A DNA stretch of 64,000 nt from DASVRZ01 sp038230215. GTDB lineage: Bacteria > Verrucomicrobiota > Verrucomicrobiia > Chthoniobacterales > DASVRZ01. Position numbers and translations under genes: made by a program. Below are positions 26,268-35,480 of this stretch, piece after piece. The notes beneath the pieces are model-generated. The model saw only the letters and a list, made by a program, of their open reading frames with translations, was not told the origin of the DNA and ran no database searches. Location: contig JBBRNR010000004.1 in assembly GCA_038230215.1 (NCBI GenBank), forward strand, positions 186,001 to 250,000, given 5' to 3'. Positions within the stretch are counted from its first letter, which is position 1. Every line of letters begins with the position of its first letter.

Positions 26268-26744
26268 TTATTCTGCCGCCGTCTCGGTCTCAGCCGGAGC
26301 TTCTGTCTTTTCAGACTTGGTCTTTTTAGGAGCCTTCGCTTTTTTTGGCGCAGCCGCTTCAACCACAGGAGTTTCTTCCGCAACCACAGCCGTATCGACC
26401 CACTCGAGGAACGCGACCGGAGCCGAGTCGCTCTGGCGCTGCCCGAGTTTGATGATGCGGGTGTAACCGCCGGCGCGGGTAGCGGCACGAGGAGCGACTT
26501 CATCAAACAATTTTTTGACGATGTCGCTTTGGCGCAGCACAGCGAGAGCGGTGCGACGGGCGTGGAGCGAACCTTTTTTGCCGAGGGTGACCATTTTCTC
26601 GGCCAGCGGGCGGACAGCTTTGGCTTTGGCGAGAGTGGTTTTAATGCGGCTATGCTCGATCAGGCTGCAAACCTGATTGGCGAGCAAAGCATTACGATGC
26701 TCGAATTTACGACCGAGCTTAATGGTTTTTACTTGATGGCGCAT
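26268..26744 (-). CDS. rplQ: 50S ribosomal protein L17 with C-terminal extension
   Basis: 158 residues; the L17 core is residues 1-117 (MRHQVKTIKLGRKFEHRNAL, NQVCSLIEHSRIKTTLAKAKA, RAGGYTRIIKLGQRQSD). Residues ~118-158 are an Ala/Pro/Lys/Glu-rich tail (VVEAAAPKKAKAPKKTKSEK) not found in E. coli L17 (127 residues). Located 24 bp after rpoA, the canonical end of the alpha operon. Confidence 0.97.
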   Translation of the reverse strand: MRHQVKTIKLGRKFEHRNALLANQVCSLIEHSRIKTTLAKAKAVRPLAEKMVTLGKKGSLHARRTALAVLRQSDIVKKLFDEVAPRAATRAGGYTRIIKLGQRQSDSAPVAFLEWVDTAVVAEETPVVEAAAPKKAKAPKKTKSEKTEAPAETETAAE

Positions 26745-26768
26745 GGTGATGTCTCCTGAAGGAGTGGG

Positions 26769-27779
26769 TTAGTCAACGGCAGCTTCGCTCGGCAGATCCA
26801 CCAGACCGGCTTCAAATTTGACGCCCAATCCGAGTCCGAGTTGAACCAGTTTGTCTTTGATTTCGTTGAGGGATTTTTTGCCGAAGTTGCGATACTTGAG
26901 CATCTCAGCCTCGGTTTTTTGCGCCAGTTGACCGACGGTGGTGATGTTGGCGTTGTTGAGGCAATTCGCGGCGCGAACAGAGAGTTCGATCTCGTTGACG
27001 CTCATGTTGAGAAGCTTCTTGAGACGGCTGTTTTCCTGACTGACCGCTTCCGGAGTTTCATCGAACTCGACGGCGTCCTCGTCGTAATTGACGAACACAT
27101 CGAGGTGCTTGCGGAGAATCGCGGAGGCTTGCAGCAAGGCGTCGTCCGGAGTGATGCGGCCATCGGTCCAGATTTCGAGCACAAGCTTGTCGTAATCGGT
27201 GCGCTGGCCAACTCGGGTGGCATCAACTGAATATTTTACGCGGGTAACCGGAGAGAAAATGGAGTCAATCGCGATAACGCCGATGGCTTGATCGGCGGTC
27301 TTGTTTTCGTCGCCAGTGGCAAAACCACGGCCAACTTTAACTTCGAGTTCGGCCTCAAATTTCTGCTTCTTGTCGAGCGTGCAAATGAGTTGGCCGGGGT
27401 TCAGAACTTCACACTGGTTACTGGACTGAATGTCGCCAGCGGTAATGGCACCTTCCTTGTTGACGGAAATCGTCAGGTTGCGAACTTCGTGATCGTGCGC
27501 GGTGAATTTGACCTTCTTGAGGTTAAGCACAATGTCAGTGACGTCCTCGACGATGCCGGGCAGTGTTCCGAACTCGTGGAGTGCTCCGTTGATTTTAACG
27601 GAGGTAATGGCGGCACCTTCCAAAGAGGAAAGGAGAACGCGGCGAAGGGAGTTGCCGATGGTGTGTCCGTAACCGGCCTCGAAGGGCTCGGCAACAAACT
27701 TGGCAAACGTATCAGTGGAGATCGCCTCATCTTTGGTGAGGGATTTCGGCATTTCAAAACGACCTAAACGAACGGGCAT
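26769..27779 (-). CDS. rpoA: DNA-directed RNA polymerase subunit alpha
   Basis: 336 residues. The N-terminal dimerisation domain includes GYGHTIGNSLRRVLLSSLEGAAITSVKI, and the C-terminal domain (residues ~255-320) includes ELSVRAANCLNNANI and LGQLAQ-type UP-element-binding surface (KYRNFGKKSLNEIKDKL). Start could also be Met10 (MPKSLTKDEA). It is followed by rplQ; the usual upstream rpsD/rpsK are absent here, replaced by the pilin-like gene 193 bp upstream. Confidence 0.97.
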   Translation of the reverse strand: MPVRLGRFEMPKSLTKDEAISTDTFAKFVAEPFEAGYGHTIGNSLRRVLLSSLEGAAITSVKINGALHEFGTLPGIVEDVTDIVLNLKKVKFTAHDHEVRNLTISVNKEGAITAGDIQSSNQCEVLNPGQLICTLDKKQKFEAELEVKVGRGFATGDENKTADQAIGVIAIDSIFSPVTRVKYSVDATRVGQRTDYDKLVLEIWTDGRITPDDALLQASAILRKHLDVFVNYDEDAVEFDETPEAVSQENSRLKKLLNMSVNEIELSVRAANCLNNANITTVGQLAQKTEAEMLKYRNFGKKSLNEIKDKLVQLGLGLGVKFEAGLVDLPSEAAVD

Positions 27780-27972
27780 GGGATGTATTTTCTAATCACC
27801 GGGTTACCCCTGACGCAAACGGCCGACAATCCAATGATTGAGGCCCAGGGACCAACGGTGCGATTTCTTTTTCGCGCTGGGATGTGGAAGAAAGACGAGT
27901 TTGCCGTCCTTGGCAAATGATTTCTTGCAGATTCCGGAAAGAATTAGCGGCAACTGGAATCAGACTGGCCGA

Positions 27973-28629
27973 TTACCAGTTTTTCAACCACTTCACTTGG
28001 TCGGGCGGAGTTGTTGTGGATGTTGTTCCGCCCGTGGACCAAAGATCGAACGTGGGATTGTTTCCCCCAGTTGGAGGACTTGGCGTTCCAGCCGTCAGTT
28101 GAGCCGCGTAGATGGTGGAATAACCATACGAGTTTCCCCATGGATCTGACAGGGCTGTGACTGTCCCAGTTCCGCCAGATGGCTGTAGTGTATTAGACTT
28201 AAACTCGAAATAAATCTTGGGTGTGCCTCCCGGCGTGGTGACGGCTCCTCCAGAAATATCTGTTGATGCATCGCTGTTATTCACCACACGATCCAAATTG
28301 GTATCACCAGACAAAGCGCGATACAGAACCAATGATTGAGACTTGTAGTCCGTGGGATTGCCTTTGGTTTTACTGTCCAGACCGTCAGTTCCAGTTCCGC
28401 CTGGTGTACTAGGATACGCCCCATTGTCCGCTTTGTAGCTTTCCAAGGCGGCTTCCATGGCCTTGATCTCAGATTCTGCACGACTGCGGGCGCCTTTATC
28501 CTGGGCGTATTTGAAGGTCCCAAGAACGAGCGCGGCTAAAATGCCGATGATCGTCATGACGGTTAGCAACTCGACCAACGTGAAACCCTTGGTGCGCCGG
28601 TTGTGATAATATGAAAGGTGCATTTGCAT
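27973..28629 (-). CDS. GspG-type pseudopilin
   Basis: 218 residues. A class III leader ends at RRTKG|FTLVELLTVMTIIGILAAL (cleavage after Gly15, Glu at +5), diagnostic for type IV pilin/pseudopilin processing by a prepilin peptidase. The body has the T2SG pattern SEIKAMEAALESYKADNGAYPS, SDPWGNSYGY and FDLWSTGG near the end, so it is GspG-like rather than a PilA. Start ATG abuts the stop of the PilC gene. Together with PilC, PilB and PilT it supports a T4P/T2SS-related apparatus. Confidence 0.87.
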   Translation of the reverse strand: MQMHLSYYHNRRTKGFTLVELLTVMTIIGILAALVLGTFKYAQDKGARSRAESEIKAMEAALESYKADNGAYPSTPGGTGTDGLDSKTKGNPTDYKSQSLVLYRALSGDTNLDRVVNNSDASTDISGGAVTTPGGTPKIYFEFKSNTLQPSGGTGTVTALSDPWGNSYGYSTIYAAQLTAGTPSPPTGGNNPTFDLWSTGGTTSTTTPPDQVKWLKNW

Positions 28630-29913
28630 TTAGCCCGCCTGCATGGTGCTGATGATGGAGATCAATGGAAGGAAGAGCGCGATAACGATCGTTCCGACGA
28701 CCACCGCGAGAAACACGATCATAATCGGCTCCAGCAGCGACGTAAGTCCAGTCACAGCGTTATCTACTTCGTCGTCGTAAACCTCGGCGATTTTCAGAAG
28801 CATCTCGGGCAGTTGCCCGGTCTCCTCGCCGACGTCGATCATGCTGATGACCATAGGCGGAAACACTCCGCTCGCCTCCAAGGGCTGAACGATCGATTCA
28901 CCCTCCTTCACCGAGTCATGGACCTTGGTGATGGCATCCGCGATTACCTGATTACCAGCGGTATCGCGGGTAATGTTCAATGCCTGCAAAATGGGAACAC
29001 CGCTAGTGACAAGCGTTCCCAAAGTACGGGTGAACCGCGAAATGGCCGTCTTGCGAATCAGGTCTCCGAAGAGTGGCATCTTCAGCTTGATCCGATCGAG
29101 AATGACTTTGCCCGCGGGAGTCGCGGCGAAGAAATTATATCCAATCACTATTCCAACGATGGCGGGAATGATGATTAAAATGTGATCCTTCAGCAGATTA
29201 CTACAGTTGATCACGAAAACGGTCAGGCCAGGGAGCGGCTTGCCGTTTAACATATCCCGGAAGATCTGCTCGAACTTCGGCACAATGAAAACGAGCAGAA
29301 AGCCCATGATCGCGACGGCGATGACCAGCACGATTAGCGGGTAAAACATGGCCGCGACGACCTTGTTTTTGATCTTTTGCGCCTTTTCCTGAAACTCGGC
29401 CAGACGGATGAGCACGAGTTCGAGCACACCGCCGAGTTCGCCAGCTTTTACCATGTTGACGTAGAGCTTGTTAAAAATCTTCGGGTGTCCAGCGAGGCTT
29501 TCCGAGAACGTGCTGCCTCCCTGCACGGTGTCGGCCAGCTGCGTGATGGTCGCCTTCAAGACTGGGTCGCGCTCCTGTTTCCCCAGCACTGTCAGGCCAC
29601 GTAACAATGGAAGTCCGGCGTCGATCAGTGTAGCGAGCTGGCGGGTAAAAATCATCAGCACCTTGGGCTTGATCGTGCTTTTTTTGAAAAGCGGCTTCTT
29701 CGCCTTTGAGTCGGCGGTTGTTTTGGCAATTTTCGTGGCGGTTTTCTTAACCGCCTTGCTGGACGCACCGGCGGCACCATCCGCGAGAACGCTCGTGGGG
29801 AAATATCCGGATTGTCGAAGTTGTGCGACAGCGTCGTTGGAATCGGCGGCGTCTATGACTCCGGTGTTTTCCTGTCCGCGGGCATCAAGGGCGACGTAAT
29901 TAAATTTGGCCAT
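28630..29913 (-). CDS. pilC: Inner-membrane platform protein PilC/GspF
   Basis: 427 residues. N-terminal FNYVALDARGQENTGVIDA, then two T2SF domains with membrane segments (VAAMFYPLIVLVIAVAIMGFLLVFI; HILIIIPAIVGIVIGYNFF; IMIVFLAVVVGTIVIALFLPL). It anchors the assembly ATPase. Between residues 50 and 80 it has a Lys/Ala-rich linker (SSKAVKKTATKIAKTTADSKAKK) absent from most PilC. Its stop directly abuts the GspG start, and PilB lies 76 bp upstream. Confidence 0.9.
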   Translation of the reverse strand: MAKFNYVALDARGQENTGVIDAADSNDAVAQLRQSGYFPTSVLADGAAGASSKAVKKTATKIAKTTADSKAKKPLFKKSTIKPKVLMIFTRQLATLIDAGLPLLRGLTVLGKQERDPVLKATITQLADTVQGGSTFSESLAGHPKIFNKLYVNMVKAGELGGVLELVLIRLAEFQEKAQKIKNKVVAAMFYPLIVLVIAVAIMGFLLVFIVPKFEQIFRDMLNGKPLPGLTVFVINCSNLLKDHILIIIPAIVGIVIGYNFFAATPAGKVILDRIKLKMPLFGDLIRKTAISRFTRTLGTLVTSGVPILQALNITRDTAGNQVIADAITKVHDSVKEGESIVQPLEASGVFPPMVISMIDVGEETGQLPEMLLKIAEVYDDEVDNAVTGLTSLLEPIMIVFLAVVVGTIVIALFLPLISIISTMQAG

Positions 29914-29989
29914 ATTCTAGGGGTAGTAAATGAGCTGTGGGGAAAGTAGCTTTTGTCTCGCGGGATGTCGATGGCGAAAAGGGGTTTTA

Positions 29990-31672
29990 TTAGGTGTATT
30001 TGACGACTTCCTCGATGGTTGTTTCTCCATCGAAAATGCTTCGCAGACCGTCCTCGCGCAGGGTGACCATGCCGAGTTCGATCGCTTTCTGACGCAGGAC
30101 CAACGAGGGCGCACGCTGATTGATCATCTCGCGGATCGGGTCCGTGACATCGAGTAATTCGTAGATGCCTTTGCGTCCTTTGTAGCCGGTGTTGTTGCAG
30201 TGGTCGCAACCCTTGCCGTAGAAGAAATTTTTGTCGCCGATGTCGTGTGGCGAGAGCCCGAGTTGTGCGAGCAATGCCTCGCTAGGCTCATAAGGAGTGC
30301 GGCATTGCGGGCAGATTTTTCGGATCAAACGCTGGGCGAGCACGCCTTCCAGCGCAGCGGAAATCAGAAATGGCTCGACTCCCATGTCGATCAGACGGGC
30401 CACCGCGCCGGGGGCGTCGTTCGTGTGCAATGTCGTCAGCACCAAGTGCCCGGTGAGCGAGGCTTGAATGGAAATTTGCGCGGTCTCCAAGTCGCGCGTT
30501 TCCCCGACCATGATGCGATCCGGGTCCTGGCGCAAAAAGGCGCGCAGCACACGGGCGAAGCTGAGTCCGATGGCGTCATTCACGGGCACTTGCATAATGC
30601 CCTCCATGTCGTATTCGACCGGGTCCTCCGCAGTCAGCAGCTTGGAATCGATGGTATTAATCCGGCGCAGACAGGAGTATAGCGTCGTCGTTTTTCCCGA
30701 GCCCGTTGGGCCGGTGACGATGAAAATTCCGTTCGGTTTCTCAATCGTCTTGAGGATGTATTGGTAGAGCGCGTCGGGCATGCCGAGCGTTTCCAAGTCC
30801 AGATTAACCGATGAGCGATCCAGGACGCGCAGCACGACGCTCTCGCCGAATTGCGTGGGCAAAGTCGAGACACGCATGTCCACCGGGCGACCGGCGATGG
30901 TCTTTTGAATGCGGCCATCCTGCGGCAGACGCCGCTCGGCGATGTTCAAGTTCGCCAAAACTTTGATGCGAGAAATCACCGGCAGCGCCAGGTGCCGGGG
31001 CGGTGGGGCCATTTCGTAGAGGGCTCCATCGACCCGGTAGCGAATCTTGAATTCATACTCAAACGGCTCGAAATGAATGTCACTCGCCCGGTCTTGGATC
31101 GCCTGATAAAGGATCAAATCCACAAACTTAATGATCGGAGTTGCATTCGCCTCAGCCTCGCCGCCGCCTGCGCCGACGTTTTCCAGTAGCTGCAATTCCT
31201 CGCCACCAAACGACGCCATGATGTCGCTCATCGATGCCGAATCGGAACCGTAACTGGAGAGAATCAGCTCATCGACTTTCTCCGGATCGGCCACCACCAC
31301 GCGGATGTCGCGGCTTGCCGCAAAGCGCAATTCCTCCACCGTGTCGCTATTCAGCGGATCGGACAATGCCACCAGAATAGCCCCATCCTGTTCGCCCAGA
31401 GGCAGCGCGCCATGCAGTCGCGCCAGACCCGCCGGCAGCAGTCGCAGGGTCTCGTGGGGAATGACGATGTCCGCCAGATCGTAGTATTCCATGCCCAAGT
31501 TTTCGGCAATCTTGGTGAGAAATTTCGCCAGGCTGGAAAAGTAGCCGAAATCCACCACCAGTTGCTCCACCGGCTTGCCGCTTTGCACGGCCTCCTGGAG
31601 AATATCCTCGGCTTGGGTGTGAGTCATGACGCCGTTTTCGACGAGCATGTCTGTGACCATTTTTGCATTCAT
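29990..31672 (-). CDS. pilB: Type IV pilus assembly ATPase PilB/GspE (copy 1)
   Basis: 560 residues. N-terminal GspE_N domain (residues ~1-150) and a hexameric ATPase core: Walker A IVTGPTGSGKTTTLYSCL, Asp box, Walker B, and a tetracysteine zinc motif (CPQCRTPY..CDHCNNTG) near residues 455-495. Energises pilin polymerisation. It leads the run pilB-pilC-gspG. Array 4 lies about 150 bp upstream of the start codon. Confidence 0.92.
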   Translation of the reverse strand: MNAKMVTDMLVENGVMTHTQAEDILQEAVQSGKPVEQLVVDFGYFSSLAKFLTKIAENLGMEYYDLADIVIPHETLRLLPAGLARLHGALPLGEQDGAILVALSDPLNSDTVEELRFAASRDIRVVVADPEKVDELILSSYGSDSASMSDIMASFGGEELQLLENVGAGGGEAEANATPIIKFVDLILYQAIQDRASDIHFEPFEYEFKIRYRVDGALYEMAPPPRHLALPVISRIKVLANLNIAERRLPQDGRIQKTIAGRPVDMRVSTLPTQFGESVVLRVLDRSSVNLDLETLGMPDALYQYILKTIEKPNGIFIVTGPTGSGKTTTLYSCLRRINTIDSKLLTAEDPVEYDMEGIMQVPVNDAIGLSFARVLRAFLRQDPDRIMVGETRDLETAQISIQASLTGHLVLTTLHTNDAPGAVARLIDMGVEPFLISAALEGVLAQRLIRKICPQCRTPYEPSEALLAQLGLSPHDIGDKNFFYGKGCDHCNNTGYKGRKGIYELLDVTDPIREMINQRAPSLVLRQKAIELGMVTLREDGLRSIFDGETTIEEVVKYT

Positions 31673-31834
31673 AATGTTCTGGAGTCTGCGGGGTGGAAGC
31701 TAACTTCCCGCAGAATAGTTTTTTTGTCAGCCGCGAAAAGCACTATTGAAAAGAAAATCAGTGGAGTGGCGAAGATTCCCGTTCGTTGAGCGGTGAAATG
31801 GGCGTGATAGGTAAATTTTCAGGCATCACAAAAA

Positions 31835-32023
31835 ATCCGACCGTAACATAGAAAAACATCTCACACACGGAAATGACCGGTTTTACAGCCGAAATAGTGG
31901 TTTTACACAGGTTTAGGCTCGATGCCCTCGCATTTAGGTCGGTTTGCACGCGCTAAGGCACGATTTACATGCACATTGAGAGGATTGACAGGCGCTTATC
32001 GGCGATCGACACGCCGTCATTCC
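31835..32023 (-). repeat. Weak 21-bp degenerate array 4 upstream of pilB
   Basis: In 31919-32023 five successive units step by 20 or 21 bp, four of them exactly 21 (31940, 31961, 31982, 32003). On the plus strand they read like CGATTTACATGC; on the minus strand they carry GCGTGT..ATCG-like strings resembling array 1 units. Weaker in-phase units extend to about 31835. There is no P-family gene nearby; pilB starts about 150 bp away on the minus strand, and the array touches the stop codon of pilT. Much less regular than arrays 1-3. Confidence 0.45.
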
Positions 32024-32027
32024 TCGT

Positions 32028-33110
32028 TTATTGCCGCGCAGGCACACGCCCCTGCAATAGTTGTTGCACTCCGCTCGTGTCCTGCGCTTTGCAGAGCATT
32101 TCCTCCTGGCTGATCGTGCCGTCGAGATAGAGCTGAACCAAATGCGAGTCGAGCGTGTTCATGCCGAGCTTCGCGCCAGTCTGGATGTCGTTGGTGATTC
32201 GAAAGGTTTTTCCCTCGCGGATAAACGCCCCGATCGATGGCGTATTGATCATTACCTCAAACGCGGCGACCCGGCCCGTGCCGTCTTTTTTCGGCAGGAG
32301 CAATTGGGAAACCACCGCGCGCAGGTTGATACTAAGTTGCACACGTATCTGTTCCTGTTGCTCCGGCGGAAAAGCGTCGATCAGCCGGTCCACCGTTCGC
32401 GCCGAGCCGGTCGTGTGCACGGTGGAAAAAACCAGATGCCCCGTTTCGGCGGCAGTGATGGCGGCCTCAATCGTCTCCAAGTCGCGCATTTCGCCAACGA
32501 GAATCACGTCCGGGTCCTGCCGCAAGGCGCGGCGCAGCGCTTCCGAGAAATTTGGTACGTCCACGCCGATCTCTCGCTGGTTCACGATCGCCCGCTGATG
32601 CGAATGATAGTATTCGATCGGGTCCTCGATGGTAACGATGTGGCAGGCCTTCGTGCGATTGATCACGTCTAACATGGAAGCGAGAGTCGTGGTTTTTCCA
32701 GAACCAGTCGGGCCGGCGACCAGCACCAGGCCGCGTGGCAAATCTAACAAAGCACTTACACTCGATGGCAGCCCGATTTCCTCCAAGGTTAGTATCTGAC
32801 TCGGTATCAGGCGCGCGACGAGGCCGATGACGCCTTTTTGCCGGAAAATGCTGCATCGGAAACGATCCCCGGTGTCGAGGGCAAAGGCGAAATCGACGGT
32901 CGAGTGCGAGTTGAGTTGCGCGACTTGGTCGCCGTTGGCGAGGTCGGTCGCGAAACGGCTGGCGTCCTCGGCGTTGACGTGGGGCAGATCGAGCCGGACG
33001 AGTTCTCCGTGGATGCGCAAGACCGGCGGCGCGCCCACACTAATATGCAAGTCCGATGCGCCGCGCTCGCACACCATCCGAAGCAAATCTTCGATGACGA
33101 GGGGAAACAT
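32028..33110 (-). CDS. pilT: Pilus retraction ATPase PilT
   Basis: 360 residues. Lacks the GspE N-terminal domain; begins with the PAS-like region of PilT. Walker A LVAGPTGSGKTTTLASMLDVI, then the AIRAGK-related C-terminal segment (FEVMINTPSIGAFIREGKTFRI). PilT depolymerises pili, allowing twitching and DNA uptake. It is 18 bp downstream of the second pilB. Confidence 0.95.
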   Translation of the reverse strand: MFPLVIEDLLRMVCERGASDLHISVGAPPVLRIHGELVRLDLPHVNAEDASRFATDLANGDQVAQLNSHSTVDFAFALDTGDRFRCSIFRQKGVIGLVARLIPSQILTLEEIGLPSSVSALLDLPRGLVLVAGPTGSGKTTTLASMLDVINRTKACHIVTIEDPIEYYHSHQRAIVNQREIGVDVPNFSEALRRALRQDPDVILVGEMRDLETIEAAITAAETGHLVFSTVHTTGSARTVDRLIDAFPPEQQEQIRVQLSINLRAVVSQLLLPKKDGTGRVAAFEVMINTPSIGAFIREGKTFRITNDIQTGAKLGMNTLDSHLVQLYLDGTISQEEMLCKAQDTSGVQQLLQGRVPARQ

Positions 33111-33128
33111 GCGCGTGAGAACGAACTG

Positions 33129-34832
33129 TTAGTCCGCGTCGGACATCGTGGTCGTGACCACTTCATCGACTGAGGTGAGCCCGGCCAAAACCTTACGCAC
33201 GCCATCCTCGCGCAGGGTGCGCATGCCGAGTTCGCGGGCGCGTTTGCGGAGCTGGATGGTCGAGCTGCGATCGTTCACCATGCGGCGCACTTCGTCGTCG
33301 ATCTTGAAGATTTCGAAGATGCCCATGCGTCCGCGATAGCCCCGGCGGCGGCATTCAGGACAACCCACCGGTTCCATGACAGTCGCGTCGGTCACCTGCC
33401 GTGGATCCAGGCGCAGGGCGCGGTAATCGACATCGGTCAGGGTGTGATACGTCTTGCAGGCGGGGCAAAGTTTTCTAACCAAACGCTGGGCCAGCACGGC
33501 GCGAATGGAACTCGCCACGAGGAAAGGTTTGACTCCGATATCGACGAGACGGGCCACAGCGCTCGGGGCGTCGTTGGTGTGCAAGGTGCTGAAAACGAGG
33601 TGGCCGGTGAGTGACGCATTGATCGCGATGCTGGCCGTTTCCAAGTCGCGAATTTCTCCGATCATGATGATGTTCGGGGCCTGGCGCAGCATGGAGCGGA
33701 GCGCAGCGGGAAAAGTCATGCCGACGTCGGTATTTACCTGCACTTGGTTGATGCCATTGAGCTGGTACTCGACCGGATCCTCGACGGTGATGATTTTCCG
33801 GTCGGGGCGGTTGATGTAATTGAGGCAGCCGTAGAGGGTGGTCGTTTTTCCAGAACCAGTCGGGCCGGTGACCAGCACGATGCCGTCGGGCAGGGCGATG
33901 AGAGTTTCCATCTCCTCCTGGTCATCAGTGAGGAAGCCGAGTTCGGGCAGGCCGAGGGTGAGGCTCGACTTGTCGAGGATACGCATGACCACGCTTTCGC
34001 CGTGGTTCGTCGGCACGGTGGAGACGCGCAAATCGATCTGGTTTTTGCCCATTTTCACCTGAATGCGTCCGTCCTGCGGCAAACGTTTTTCCGCGATGCT
34101 CATGGAGCCGGTCATGATCTTGAGGCGGCTGATGATGGCCGACTGCAATTTCTTCGGCGGGCTCTGCATTTCGATTAACTGGCCGTCCACCCGGAAGCGC
34201 ACGCGGAAACTTTTTTCCATGGGCTCGAGATGAATGTCGCTCGCGCGGTTTTTGTAGGCCTCGACGATGAGCATGGTCACCATCTTGATAATCGGCGCAT
34301 CGCCTCCGTCGCCCTCGGCTCCCTCGCCCATCGCAGTCATGGTGTCGTCGCCATCGAGAGAAACTCCCAGTCGGTCCTCGATACTGGCGGAGGCGTCGTC
34401 GGCTGAGCCGTAATATTGAATGAGGGCGTTTTTGATTTGTCCCTCGGTGGCGCAGACAAATTCGATCTCGCGATGGAGCAAATGGAGCAGCGCGTCGAAC
34501 GTTTCAAACCCAAGCGGATTGCTTGTGGCGATGACGAGCATCTGGTCGTTCTTGGCGACGGGAATGACGCGATAACGCCGGGCTACGTCCGCCGGCAATT
34601 CCGCGATGACCTCGGGTTGAATTGGGCTCTGCGAAAGGTCGTAAAATTCCATGCTCGACTGCGCGGCGAGCGTACGGGTGATGTCCTCCTCGGTGACAAA
34701 TTTTTGATCGATGAGATACTCGACCATGCTGCCTCCGTGAGCCACGGCTATGCGGGCAGCCTCGAGTTGGCTTCGTGAAACCAGACCTACATCCTGAAGG
34801 ATTTGAACTACGTAATCTTCGTCGTTGAGCAC
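33129..34832 (-). CDS. pilB: Type IV pilus assembly ATPase PilB (copy 2)
   Basis: 567 residues starting with GTG (34830-34832). GspE_N domain, then ATPase core with Walker A LVTGPTGSGKTTTLYGCLNYI and Walker B, and zinc tetracysteine CPACKTYH..CPECRRRGYRG. It is a second complete PilB-type motor, clearly different from copy 1 in the N-terminal region. One likely drives the T4P and the other a T2SS or a specialised pilus, but sequence does not say which. Confidence 0.9.
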   Translation of the reverse strand: MLNDEDYVVQILQDVGLVSRSQLEAARIAVAHGGSMVEYLIDQKFVTEEDITRTLAAQSSMEFYDLSQSPIQPEVIAELPADVARRYRVIPVAKNDQMLVIATSNPLGFETFDALLHLLHREIEFVCATEGQIKNALIQYYGSADDASASIEDRLGVSLDGDDTMTAMGEGAEGDGGDAPIIKMVTMLIVEAYKNRASDIHLEPMEKSFRVRFRVDGQLIEMQSPPKKLQSAIISRLKIMTGSMSIAEKRLPQDGRIQVKMGKNQIDLRVSTVPTNHGESVVMRILDKSSLTLGLPELGFLTDDQEEMETLIALPDGIVLVTGPTGSGKTTTLYGCLNYINRPDRKIITVEDPVEYQLNGINQVQVNTDVGMTFPAALRSMLRQAPNIIMIGEIRDLETASIAINASLTGHLVFSTLHTNDAPSAVARLVDIGVKPFLVASSIRAVLAQRLVRKLCPACKTYHTLTDVDYRALRLDPRQVTDATVMEPVGCPECRRRGYRGRMGIFEIFKIDDEVRRMVNDRSSTIQLRKRARELGMRTLREDGVRKVLAGLTSVDEVVTTTMSDAD

Positions 34833-34948
34833 AAGGGGGGAGGGTAAAAGTGAAAGAAACTACGGAGCCGCCTCCCCCGTGTCAACGCAAGTGGCGCCGA
34901 AATGCAATTTGTTCGCAAAACAGCCATTCCAAACACTTCGGCAGGCGG

Positions 34949-35436
34949 TCAGTCGCGGAAGTTTTTGAAGGCGAGCGACACTTCGAAATCCTGGCTCCGC
35001 AAGAATGCGATTACCTCCTGGAGATCGTCGCGATTTTTGCCCGTCACCCGGATTTGCCGCTCCTGCAAGGTGCTCTGGACCTTGGGCTGATGCGTCTTGA
35101 TCGCCTTGGAAATTTCCTTCGCCTTCTCGCCGTCGAGTCCCTGCTTCACGACTAACTCTTGCTTCGCGTGTCCGAGCGGGGAAATGACCGGGTCCTGGCG
35201 GTCGATGTTGCGTAGATCGACGTTTCGTTTGCCAGTTTGCCGACGACGATGTCGTGCAGTCCCTTCAAACGCGAGCCGTCCTCGGCCGAGAGTTCGATGA
35301 TGTTTTCCTTGGTGAAATCGATCTTTGCCGAGCTGCCCTTGAAGTCGAAACGTGTGGCCAGTTCCTTGCGGGCCTGGTCGAGAGCATTGAGGATTTCCTG
35401 TTTATCGACCTCGGAGACAACGTCAAAAGTGGGCAT
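34949..35436 (-). pseudogene. yajQ: YajQ family nucleotide-binding protein, frameshifted
   Basis: Two adjacent reading frames complete one YajQ protein (UPF0234, about 163 residues, binds cyclic-di-GMP in some species). Frame 1 (35436 to ~35230) ends with KGLHDIVVGKLAN; frame 2 (to 34949) carries the NVDLRNIDRQDPVISPLGHAKQELVV region and the IRVTGKNRDDLQEVIAFLRSQDFEVS C-terminus. The join needs one extra base near 35225-35235, in AAAC/AAACG runs. Total length 488 nt is one base short of 163 codons. It is either a real mutation or a sequencing deletion. Confidence 0.85.
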
Positions 35437-35480
35437 GGCGAGATTGTTAAAAATACTGAGGCCGATCGCAAGTCGGCAAA

